From Thermodesulfobacteriota bacterium (GTDB lineage: Bacteria > Desulfobacterota > Desulfobacteria > Desulfobacterales > JAUWMJ01), in contig JAXHVO010000129.1 in NCBI GenBank assembly GCA_034189135.1, forward strand, positions 47,345 through 111,344: a stretch of DNA of 64,000 nt. Direction: 5' to 3'. Numbering within the stretch: position 1 is the first letter of the stretch; every line of letters begins with the position of its first letter. Below are positions 16,292 to 23,941 of the stretch, one piece after another. The notes beneath the pieces are model-generated. The model had not been told where the DNA came from and did not search any database. It saw nothing but the letters and a program-made list of their open reading frames with translations. A program made the position numbers and the translations under genes.

Positions 16292-18178
16292 ATGGCAAAG
16301 AGTCTTATTGAAAAAATAAATTCCCCTGACGACTTAAGGAAACTCCCTCGATCGGATCTACCTCTGTTGGCCAAAGAGATACGCAAAACCATCGTGGATG
16401 TTGTAGCTAAAAACGGCGGCCATCTTGCGTCAAGTCTGGGAGCGGTTGAACTGGCCATTGCTATTCATTATGTTTTTAATACACCCGCTGATAAAGTAAT
16501 CTGGGATGTCGGTCACCAGACTTATGCACATAAAATACTTACCGGAAGAAAAAGCCGGTTTCATACCTTAAGAAAACTTGATGGTATTTCCGGTTTTACC
16601 CGCAGCAGTGAAAGCAATTTTGATGCATTTTCCACCGGTCACAGCGGAACCTCGATTTCGGCTGGGCTCGGTATGGCCTGTGCCAAACATCTGAAAAAGG
16701 AATCTTCCAAGGTCATTGCAGTTATCGGAGATGGTTCCATGACTTCAGGATTGGCCTTCGAGGGTCTTAATCAGGCAGGAGATACCCATAAGGACAAGGA
16801 CATTATCGTCATATTAAACGATAATGACATGTCCATTTCACGCAATGTAGGCGCGCTGTCCTCTTTTCTGAGTCGAAAACTATCTTCAAAAAAAATGCAG
16901 GAATTAAGAAAGGACTTTGGGTCTTTTTTAAGATCACTGCCAAAGGTGGGAGATGATATTTATCAAATTGCCAAACGAACCGAAGACTCTTTCAAAACAT
17001 TTGTCACTCCCGGTATGTTGTTTGAGGCCTATAACTTTGAATATTTTGGACCGATAAACGGTCACAACCTGGATCATCTTATCAATATTCTGATTAATAT
17101 TAAATATTTAAAAGAGCCTGTTCTCTTACACGTTACCACCATAAAAGGAAAAGGATACGCACCTGCTGAAAAAGATCCTGTATATTTTCACGGTTGCGGC
17201 AGCTTTGACGCTAAAACCGGTCACTGTATCATTAAATCTGATTCATCCCCCACCTACACCGAAGTTTTCGGCGATACCATGGTTGAACTGGCAAACAAAG
17301 ATAAAAATATCGTGGCGGTTACTGCGGCCATGCCTGAAGGTACGGGACTGGTTAAATTTGCCAAAGCTCACCCGGATCGTTTTTTTGATGTCGGTATTGC
17401 CGAACAGCATGGGGTCACCTTTGCCGCAGGATTGGCAGCAGAAGGTTTTAAACCGGTGGTGGCCATCTATTCCACCTTTTTGCAGCGTGCTTATGATCAG
17501 ATGATACACGATGTCTGCTTAGAAGCCCTGCCGGTTGTTTTTGCCATTGACAGGGGCGGCATTGTCGGCGAGGATGGGCCCACCCATCACGGGCTGTTTG
17601 ATCTCTCATATCTTAGAAGCCTGCCCAACATGACTGTCATGGCTCCAAGTGATGAAAATGAACTGTGTCGGATGCTTAAAACTGCCCTTTCTCATAATGG
17701 TCCCGTTGCCATTCGATATCCCAGGGGAAAAGCAGCGATTCCAAAGACAGAAGATAAAGATACTTTGATTTCAATCGGAAAAGCAGAAGTTTTAACTCAA
17801 GGAGATGACATTCTTGTTTTTTGTATCGGAGGTTCCGTCTATGAATCACTGGCTGCACATTCAGAATTGTTAACGGCGGATATATCCGTAACGATTGTTA
17901 ATTGTCGTTTTGTCAAACCGCTTGATACCGATTTAATATGCTCTCTTGCAGAAAAAATCCCCCGAATCATTACTGTGGAAGAAAATGTTCTCCAGGGAGG
18001 TTTTGGTAGCGCAATTCTCGAATGTTTAAATGATCACCACATCACTTCATTTTTCCTCAAACGAATAGGTGTTGCCGATACTTTTGTTGAGCACGGTTCA
18101 CAGCATCTCCTCAGAAAAAAATACCGAATTGACGCACAGGCTATTGTAAATACAGCCAAAGAGCTTATGGATGCTTGA
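16292..18178 (+). CDS. dxs: 1-deoxy-D-xylulose-5-phosphate synthase
   Basis: 628 residues. Thiamine diphosphate domain with G-D-G-S-M-T-S-G and the N-D-N-D-M-S-I-S-x-N-V-G segment; N-terminal V-G-H-Q-T-Y-A-H; central transketolase domain with G-I-A-E-Q-H-G-V-T-F-A-A-G (catalytic Glu) and D-R-G-G-I-V-G-E-D-G-P-T-H-H-G; C-terminal transketolase domain. It condenses pyruvate and glyceraldehyde-3-P in the first step of the MEP pathway; ispF of the same pathway is at 50757. Full length, no anomalies. Confidence 0.96.
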   Translation: MAKSLIEKINSPDDLRKLPRSDLPLLAKEIRKTIVDVVAKNGGHLASSLGAVELAIAIHYVFNTPADKVIWDVGHQTYAHKILTGRKSRFHTLRKLDGISGFTRSSESNFDAFSTGHSGTSISAGLGMACAKHLKKESSKVIAVIGDGSMTSGLAFEGLNQAGDTHKDKDIIVILNDNDMSISRNVGALSSFLSRKLSSKKMQELRKDFGSFLRSLPKVGDDIYQIAKRTEDSFKTFVTPGMLFEAYNFEYFGPINGHNLDHLINILINIKYLKEPVLLHVTTIKGKGYAPAEKDPVYFHGCGSFDAKTGHCIIKSDSSPTYTEVFGDTMVELANKDKNIVAVTAAMPEGTGLVKFAKAHPDRFFDVGIAEQHGVTFAAGLAAEGFKPVVAIYSTFLQRAYDQMIHDVCLEALPVVFAIDRGGIVGEDGPTHHGLFDLSYLRSLPNMTVMAPSDENELCRMLKTALSHNGPVAIRYPRGKAAIPKTEDKDTLISIGKAEVLTQGDDILVFCIGGSVYESLAAHSELLTADISVTIVNCRFVKPLDTDLICSLAEKIPRIITVEENVLQGGFGSAILECLNDHHITSFFLKRIGVADTFVEHGSQHLLRKKYRIDAQAIVNTAKELMDA

Positions 18179-18270
18179 AGTATTGGTTTAAGTAAATGTG
18201 TACTTAACCAGTTTAAGCGAAGCCTAAATACTGCAAAAAGCGGGGCAATGAGCCTCCGGTACCCAGTGTT

Positions 18271-19014
18271 ATGCCGGCAGATAAACAACGATTAGACCTA
18301 GCTGTGGTGGAAAGAGGACTTGCACGAAGCAGGCAGCGTGCAAAGGCCCTGATCATGGAGGGAAAAATCCGGGTCAACGACCAACCGGTGGATAAGCCCG
18401 GGACCCTGGTTTCCCCAAATGATCATTTGTACCTTAAGGGTAAGGACATTGCCTATGTCAGCAGAGGCGGGGTTAAGCTGGAGTCAGCTCTAAAAAGCTT
18501 TAAATTGAATGTGGATGGTTTTTTTTGCCTGGATGTGGGTGCATCGACCGGCGGTTTTACCGACTGCCTTCTGCAACAGGGTGCAAAAAGAGTTTTTGCA
18601 GTTGATGTGGGGTATGGACAACTGGCCTGGAAATTAAGACAGGATCAGAGAGTTGTGGTGATCGAACGCACCAACATCCGATACATGTCGCTTACTGCCC
18701 TGCCCCGCCCTGTTGATCTTATCACCATTGATGTTTCCTTTATTTCTCTGAAAACGGTGGTGCCTGCGGTGACCAAGTTTATGAAAAAATCTGCAGTTAT
18801 CGTTGCCTTAATTAAACCCCAGTTCGAAGTTGGCAGAGGGAAGGTTGGCAAAGGAGGTGTGGTGCGTCATCCTGATTTGCACCAAGAAGTGATAGCTGAA
18901 CTCACCGATTTTTTCCTTGATAAAGGTTTTTTATGCAAACCGGCAATTCCCTCTCCCATACTTGGCCCCAAAGGAAACAGAGAGTTTTTTATTCACCTAA
19001 AGACAATTTGCTAA
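18271..19014 (+). CDS. tlyA: TlyA family 16S/23S rRNA 2'-O-methyltransferase
   Basis: 247 residues. An N-terminal S4 RNA-binding domain (about 5-65, L-D-L-A-V-V-E-R-G-L-A-R-S-R) is followed by an FtsJ-type Rossmann methyltransferase with SAM motif L-D-V-G-A-S-T-G-G-F-T-D near residue 90 and K-P-Q-F-E-V-G-R near 190. TlyA proteins (once called haemolysins) methylate ribose in rRNA. It often follows dxs in bacteria, as here (92-bp gap). That gap has a stem-loop right after the dxs stop (GGTTTAAGTA / TACTTAACC, 18184-18211) without a T-run. Confidence 0.9.
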   Translation: MPADKQRLDLAVVERGLARSRQRAKALIMEGKIRVNDQPVDKPGTLVSPNDHLYLKGKDIAYVSRGGVKLESALKSFKLNVDGFFCLDVGASTGGFTDCLLQQGAKRVFAVDVGYGQLAWKLRQDQRVVVIERTNIRYMSLTALPRPVDLITIDVSFISLKTVVPAVTKFMKKSAVIVALIKPQFEVGRGKVGKGGVVRHPDLHQEVIAELTDFFLDKGFLCKPAIPSPILGPKGNREFFIHLKTIC

Positions 19015-19102
19015 CATGAATCCGACTTTTTTCCAATTTGTCGAATTTTGATGGTTGATTTTTTTTATTTTAACAGATAAGAAATATTGTTTAATTCGTG
19101 TC

Positions 19103-19254
19103 GAGACCTTTGCAAAACTGCACTTTTTGTCCGATTTCTACGTCAGTCTTAAATTTCAACCCTCGAAATATTCAATATATTCCTGTGGTTGATCCGCCTG
19201 AGGCAGATCGCCTTTCTTGAACTCGAACAAAAATTACCATTTTTCAAAGGTCTC
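19103..19254. mobile_element. MITE-like element, repeat family B, copy 1 (152 bp)
   Basis: Terminal inverted repeats start GAGACCTTTG and end CAAAGGTCTC; over 36 bp the two ends agree at about 29 positions. The element is bounded by a perfect 5-bp direct repeat, GTGTC (19098-19102 and 19255-19259), as expected of a target-site duplication. A second copy is at 40526-40709. No transposase gene fits in 152 bp; on the minus strand a short frame ending E-Y-I-E-Y-F-E-G-stop is conserved in both copies and may be the tail of a parental gene. It occupies most of the gap between tlyA and the EF-G gene. Confidence 0.88.
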
Positions 19255-19308
19255 GTGTCGTCAGTGGATAAAAGCCACTGCTACCAAATATTTATGAGAG
19301 GAGCTTAA

Positions 19309-21381
19309 ATGACTGATATGGTTGATGAAATAAGAAACGTCACACTCGTTGCGCATCAGGGAGCCGGAAAAACATCCCTGGCTGAAATTATGCTTTATAA
19401 TGCAGGAGTCAGCAAAAGGATAGGACGCGTTGAAGATGGCAACACAATAATGGATTTTGAACCGGAAGAAATAAAACGCAATTCAAGTATCAGTAGTTCA
19501 TTCCATCAACTGGACTGGAATAAGCATAGCATCACCCTTATTGATACCCCCGGAGATCAAAATTTCTTTACCGATACCAGAATATGCATGCAGGCTGCAG
19601 ATGGTGCAGTCGTGCTCATTGATGCAGTGGATGGGGTAAAAGTTCAAACCGAGCAGGCATGGGAATTTGCCACAGAATTCAACATGCCGTGTATTATTTT
19701 TATCAATAAACTCGACCGAGAACGAGCGGATTTTTCACGTACTTTTAAAGATGCCACCGAATGTTTCAAGCCGAAACCGATTATTACCCAACTCCCCATC
19801 GGATCGGAACAAGATTTTAAAGGTGTGGTCGATCTTATCAGTATGAAAGCTTATACCTATGACGCAGAAGGCAAAGCCACCAAAGGCGACATACCTTCAG
19901 ATATGCACGATATGGTTACCACAGAAAGGGAGGCATTTATTGAAAATGTTGCGGAGGCAGATGACGAACTGATTGAACGCTACCTGGAAGGGGAAACCCT
20001 GACGGATGATGATATTGTGGCTGCTTTGAAAAAAGGGACCCTATCCCGTGAATTTGTTCCGGTTCTTTGTGGATCTGCCACCAATAATATAGGCATCGAT
20101 CTGCTTATGAGTTTTATTAGCGATTGTATGCCCTCCCCTAAGGACGGAGGCGCAAAATCTGGGATTGATCCACAAAACGAAAAGCCCATTGATCGCAGTC
20201 CTGATCCGGACGCGCCTTTTTCAGCCTTTGTATTTAAAACCGTGGCCGACCCATATGCCGGACGCCTTTCCATATTCAAAGTGGTTTCAGGTAAACTCGG
20301 TTCCGATGGGAACTTTTATAATGTAAATAAGGAAACCAAAGAAAGGTTTAACCAGTTGTTAACCATTGCTGGCAAGGAGCAAAAAGCGGCCTCAGAAGCC
20401 GGACCGGGTGCCATTGTGGCTGTGGCCAAACTCAAAGAAACCACCACCGGGGACACACTCTGTGATGAGACAGCCAAGATAAAATATGAATGCGCCAAAC
20501 CGCTTCCCAACCTCATTTCTTTTGCGCTTGCATCCAAGTCAAAAGGAGATGAGGACAAAATATTCATTTCGTTGAGTAAACTTCTTGAGGAAGATACAGC
20601 ATTGGTACTTGAACGCAATTCCGAAACAAATGAGATTCTCTTATCCGGCGCAGGCCAGATTCATATAGAGACCACCATAGAAAAGCTGAAAAGAAAGTTT
20701 AATGTTGAAGCCATACTTAATACTCCAAAAGTTCCCTATAAAGAGACCATCAAAAAGAAAGTCAGAGTTCAGGGGAAACACAAAAAGCAGTCCGGTGGTC
20801 ATGGGCAATATGGTGACTGCTGGATTCAAATGGAACCCCTGCCCCGAGGCAAAGGGTTTGAGTTTGTGGATGCCATTGTGGGTGGTGCCATACCAAAAAC
20901 TTATATACCTGCTGTTGAGAAAGGAATCGTTGAATCTGCCCCCAAAGGGGTTTTGGCTGGATTTCCCTGCGTCGATTTCAAGGTCACGCTGGATGACGGA
21001 TCCTTTCATGCGGTTGATTCTTCTGAAATGGCGTTTAAAGTTGCCGGTTCCCTTGCGTTTAAAAAAGCCGCTGAAGAGGCCAAACCGGTTTTGCTGGAAC
21101 CGATCATGAAGGTAACCATTACAACCCCTGATGAATTCATGGGGGATATCATGGGAGATTTGAACGGTAGACGCGGAAGAGTCCTGGGTATGGACAGCGC
21201 CGGTAAAAATCAGGTGATTAATGCACAGGTTCCCATGTCTGAATTTTTAACCTATGCGCCGGACCTAAGATCCATGACCGGTGGAAGAGGTATATTTTAC
21301 ATGGAATTTTCCCATTATGACGAAGTTCCCGCCCAGATATCAGAAAAGATCATTGAGGAAGTGAACAAAGCCAAAGAATGA
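19309..21381 (+). CDS. Elongation factor G paralogue (EF-G2-like)
   Basis: 690 residues, full length for EF-G: GTPase domain (G1 A-H-Q-G-A-G-K-T-S at 15-23, G3 D-T-P-G-D, G4 N-K-L-D), then domains II-V with the G-H-G-Q-Y-G-D and G-D-I-M-G-D-L-N-G-R-R-G motifs. Its P-loop differs from the canonical A-H-I-D-A-G-K-T-T of translational EF-G, and no rpsL/rpsG/tuf genes are nearby. Both points indicate a second EF-G of the FusA2/EF-G2 kind. Such paralogues act in ribosome recycling, GTP-poor translation or unknown roles. A good GAGAGGAG SD lies before the ATG. It stands alone as a transcription unit. Confidence 0.88.
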   Translation: MTDMVDEIRNVTLVAHQGAGKTSLAEIMLYNAGVSKRIGRVEDGNTIMDFEPEEIKRNSSISSSFHQLDWNKHSITLIDTPGDQNFFTDTRICMQAADGAVVLIDAVDGVKVQTEQAWEFATEFNMPCIIFINKLDRERADFSRTFKDATECFKPKPIITQLPIGSEQDFKGVVDLISMKAYTYDAEGKATKGDIPSDMHDMVTTEREAFIENVAEADDELIERYLEGETLTDDDIVAALKKGTLSREFVPVLCGSATNNIGIDLLMSFISDCMPSPKDGGAKSGIDPQNEKPIDRSPDPDAPFSAFVFKTVADPYAGRLSIFKVVSGKLGSDGNFYNVNKETKERFNQLLTIAGKEQKAASEAGPGAIVAVAKLKETTTGDTLCDETAKIKYECAKPLPNLISFALASKSKGDEDKIFISLSKLLEEDTALVLERNSETNEILLSGAGQIHIETTIEKLKRKFNVEAILNTPKVPYKETIKKKVRVQGKHKKQSGGHGQYGDCWIQMEPLPRGKGFEFVDAIVGGAIPKTYIPAVEKGIVESAPKGVLAGFPCVDFKVTLDDGSFHAVDSSEMAFKVAGSLAFKKAAEEAKPVLLEPIMKVTITTPDEFMGDIMGDLNGRRGRVLGMDSAGKNQVINAQVPMSEFLTYAPDLRSMTGGRGIFYMEFSHYDEVPAQISEKIIEEVNKAKE

Positions 21382-21385
21382 TCGG

Positions 21386-21437
21386 GTTACGAGTTGCGGG
21401 TTTTGCACTTTTTACCTTTAACCCCGCAACTCGTAAC
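21386..21437. terminator. 15-bp inverted repeat between convergent genes (repeat family E, copy 1)
   Basis: GTTACGAGTTGCGGG (21386-21400) is the exact reverse complement of 21423-21437, with a 22-nt loop. It starts 5 bp after the EF-G stop and precedes the convergent nuclease stop. Related GTTACGGGTTGCG/CTCGCAACACGTAAC text occurs at 48941-49035, so it is a dispersed repeat that may serve as a terminator. Confidence 0.7.
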
Positions 21438-21453
21438 ACGTAACTCCTATCCC

Positions 21454-22092
21454 CTACCACCATACCCGCATGCATTTTTTACACGGTGCGTACCCTTCCC
21501 AAAATGCATCCCATCTGCTTGAAAAATAGACTTTATCTAGTGTTGCATTTCCAAAACGACATGTCCTAAGATGAAATCGTTTTGATTTTTTGTTTCCCAC
21601 ATATCCCTCCCCTTTTTCTTTCCAATGGTGCCAGATTCCTTTTTTCCCTGACATGGCTTTCCGCTGGGCCTTAAGCAGTATTGAATGATATTTTTTGTTT
21701 GGGTACCGGGGCAAAAAAAATCCATATCCCTTTTCCAGAATTTTTTTGTTTACAAAGGTACCATCCGGCAGGAATACATAGGCAAGCCATCTTCCATATT
21801 GATCACGTCGCTCATTGTCAAATTCTACACGAACTTTCTTTTTAAACACCAGGGATTGGTTAAAACGTTTGGCTTTACGTCCGAAAGGTTCGGCTTTTTT
21901 CTCTCCATGTTCGATTTCAGGAGTATTGATACCGATATACCTTAGGCAACGATTGTCATTTAAGATAACGGTATCACCATCGGTTACCCGCTTAACCCAT
22001 AATAATTTTTCTGCCAGCAGTTCTGCAGTGGGGAAAAAAAGAAAAATATAAATCAACCAAAAACAGCATAAATATTTTTTCATGACATTCAA
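21454..22092 (-). CDS. Secreted thermonuclease (SNase) family protein with C-terminal Cys cluster
   Basis: 212 residues. The N-terminus (Lys-Lys then a hydrophobic stretch to about 26) is a signal peptide or anchor. Residues about 30-150 form the SNase OB fold: V-T-D-G-D-T-V, R-Y-I-G-I-N-T-P-E and D-Q-Y-G-R-W-L-A-Y-V with the catalytic Arg/Glu/Arg positions. The last 45 residues have H-L-R-T-C ... C-K-K-C spacing, resembling an Ada-type zinc-binding module, which some SNase-like proteins carry. A role in extracellular or periplasmic DNA/RNA degradation is likely. It is convergent with the EF-G paralogue. Confidence 0.87.
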   Translation of the reverse strand: MNVMKKYLCCFWLIYIFLFFPTAELLAEKLLWVKRVTDGDTVILNDNRCLRYIGINTPEIEHGEKKAEPFGRKAKRFNQSLVFKKKVRVEFDNERRDQYGRWLAYVFLPDGTFVNKKILEKGYGFFLPRYPNKKYHSILLKAQRKAMSGKKGIWHHWKEKGEGYVGNKKSKRFHLRTCRFGNATLDKVYFSSRWDAFWEGYAPCKKCMRVWW

Positions 22093-22132
22093 ACTTGTTA
22101 AGTGGTGGATCCGTTAAGTTTCCCACCGCAGA

Positions 22133-23245
22133 TCATCCATCCAAATAGTCTGCATCCAGTCCACAGTGATACACCGCACTTTTATCCAGCATTTTCGGCA
22201 AACCGCCTCGATCAGATGGAATAAATCCAAAAGATTTATTCCATACCTCTTCATCTTCCATACAAAAATAAACCATCACATTCGGTGAATATTCCCTTAT
22301 CCAACTTAATATTTTACTGTAAAGATTGATTCGTAACGGTTTAAAATACCTCATTTTACCGTCCATTCCAGAAATAAATTCGCCGTATATTATCTTGGAA
22401 TCAGGAAAACGTGTCTGGATGATGGTTTTTAAAGACGGCATATAACGAAAAGTGCCGAGGCTTATCCACACAATATTTTCAGCAGAAACATGGGAAAATA
22501 TCTGTTCAATCACCTGCTGGTAATCCTCTTCACATCCGTCATAAATAACCATGGGATCAAAATGAAAGGAAACCGGGTAGCCCCAGGATTCACATTTTGC
22601 CGCAGCTTTGAGTCTGGCTGAAAGTGATGCGGTATTTCGTTCTTCACCATGAATCACCTTATTTGTGTTGAGGGACCAGGACACTATGGTTTTTCGGTTG
22701 TGCCGAAGCTGTTTCAGCCCATTGATAGCCGTGGTTTTGGTTTTCAGCTCCAGCACCGTATTCGACTGGCTGGCAAATTTAGGCACCAGCAGGCTTGAAA
22801 GGTCGGTCCATGGCTCCCATATCATACTGTCGGTAAACTCTCCGGTTCCTATTCTGTTGATCTTTTTTTGGGTAAACAGTTGGTCCAATTCTAACAAAAG
22901 GTTCTGATGGTTGACAAAATATTGGAGAACCGGGGGGTGAAAATAGGACTGCAAAATACAGTAGGAACAGTCCATGCTGCAGAAAGTTCCGATATGCAGA
23001 ATTTGATAACCACAGCAGGTATAATAACTGGTGCCCGGGCATTTTTTAACAAAAGCGCCTCTGTTTTGAGTCAGGAAAAGGATTTCCTTTGCCTTTTGTA
23101 CCGGATCCTTCGCCTGGAGGATGGCGCGATAAACCTGCTTTTCATTTGAAACGATTACAGAGGGACATTTAAACCTCGACAGGATGGCTTCAGTTAAGGG
23201 GAGGTCTGCAACTTGTTGATCAATATAGATTTTTAACGGCTGCAC
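22133..23245 (-). CDS. SPL family radical SAM protein (spore photoproduct lyase-like)
   Basis: 370 residues. The radical SAM cluster motif is C89-S-M-D-C93-S-Y-C96, the CxxxCxxC form. The overall layout (N-terminal domain with C-P-G-T-x-x-Y-x-C-C-G-Y, then G-T-G-E-F-T-D-S) matches the DNA-repair SplB-like family found in many bacteria that do not sporulate. SplB repairs the spore photoproduct thymine dimer; in non-sporulating bacteria the substrate is not firmly known. The nearest gene on the same strand, the nuclease, starts 40 bp downstream, so the two could be co-transcribed. Confidence 0.87.
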   Translation of the reverse strand: MQPLKIYIDQQVADLPLTEAILSRFKCPSVIVSNEKQVYRAILQAKDPVQKAKEILFLTQNRGAFVKKCPGTSYYTCCGYQILHIGTFCSMDCSYCILQSYFHPPVLQYFVNHQNLLLELDQLFTQKKINRIGTGEFTDSMIWEPWTDLSSLLVPKFASQSNTVLELKTKTTAINGLKQLRHNRKTIVSWSLNTNKVIHGEERNTASLSARLKAAAKCESWGYPVSFHFDPMVIYDGCEEDYQQVIEQIFSHVSAENIVWISLGTFRYMPSLKTIIQTRFPDSKIIYGEFISGMDGKMRYFKPLRINLYSKILSWIREYSPNVMVYFCMEDEEVWNKSFGFIPSDRGGLPKMLDKSAVYHCGLDADYLDG

Positions 23246-23344
23246 TTTAATATATTTTTCCTAAACGATATGAATGGATAATTGGTTAACTCGTCATATA
23301 AATTGACAGTCATTCTCAAAAAAGCGAAGCATGAAACCTAAGGT

Positions 23345-23578
23345 TTGACCGGGAAATTGCCTATGGGCCTGTTGCAATACTTAATAAATAAGATCAGTGT
23401 GTTACACGTCCTCTATCTTCTCAGTTAAACCCATACAGGCAGAGACGATCAACGCCGCCGTGGGATTCTGCCCCTGACACTGTTTCAAAACTAATTGAAG
23501 CGAGATAGCTGCCGTATGTCCATTTCCAGATAGGATTGTTAAGTATGGTAACAGGCCCATAGGCAATTTGCCGGTCAA
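23345..23578. repeat. 234-bp element with 40-bp terminal inverted repeats
   Basis: 23345-23384 and the reverse complement of 23539-23578 agree at about 36 of 40 positions; both begin TTGACCGG and contain AAATTGCCTATGGGCCTGTT. The 154-bp interior shows only short open frames on the minus strand that I could not assign. No clear target duplication is visible. The rest of the gap 23246-23668 has no gene. It may be a MITE-like element or the collapsed remnant of an insertion sequence. Confidence 0.75.
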
Positions 23579-23710
23579 GCCGAGCTAAATTGGAAAAACG
23601 TATGTTTGTTTCTAATGAATTAATTTATAAATACCACGAATCATCTCTGTTTCCAAGATCAAAGAGATGTGCCATTGACACTTATCTTTTTTTATTCTAT
23701 AAAATGGAGC

Positions 23711-23938
23711 ATGCCCAAGGATAGCATAAAAGCCAAAAGATTGGTCGGTCTTTTTCTGCTCGGTTGTCTGCTGTTCAACTTCCCCATCCTGTCTCTGTTC
23801 AACCTCAAGGTGATTGTATTCGGCATCCCACTGTTGTACCTTTATATCTTTTCAATCTGGTTTATATTTATCGTTTTGATTTATTTGATTACCAAGTTCA
23901 GTAAAGAGACCTCACTGCCATTTCTCAAAAAGAGATAA
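23711..23938 (+). CDS. Small membrane partner of the transporter-kinase (CbrX-like)
   Basis: 75 residues from ATG 23711, or 89 from a GTG at 23669; neither has a well-spaced SD. Two hydrophobic helices are clear, followed by a basic tail ending L-K-K-R. The stop is 3 bp before the ATG of the SSS-histidine kinase. In Pseudomonas a small protein, CbrX, precedes and is coupled to cbrA in the same way, and many SSS transporters have small two-helix subunits. I infer it is an accessory subunit of the sensor next to it; sequence homology to CbrX was not tested. Confidence 0.72.
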   Translation: MPKDSIKAKRLVGLFLLGCLLFNFPILSLFNLKVIVFGIPLLYLYIFSIWFIFIVLIYLITKFSKETSLPFLKKR

Positions 23939-23941
23939 ATA

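Noticed and set aside
18220..18270. Text GGGGCAATGAGCCTCCGGTACCC before tlyA recalls the core of a GEMM c-di-GMP riboswitch
   Set aside because: The flanking conserved stems and the CACGCACAGGGCAAACC-like 5' part are missing, and it ends too close to the start codon; likely chance.
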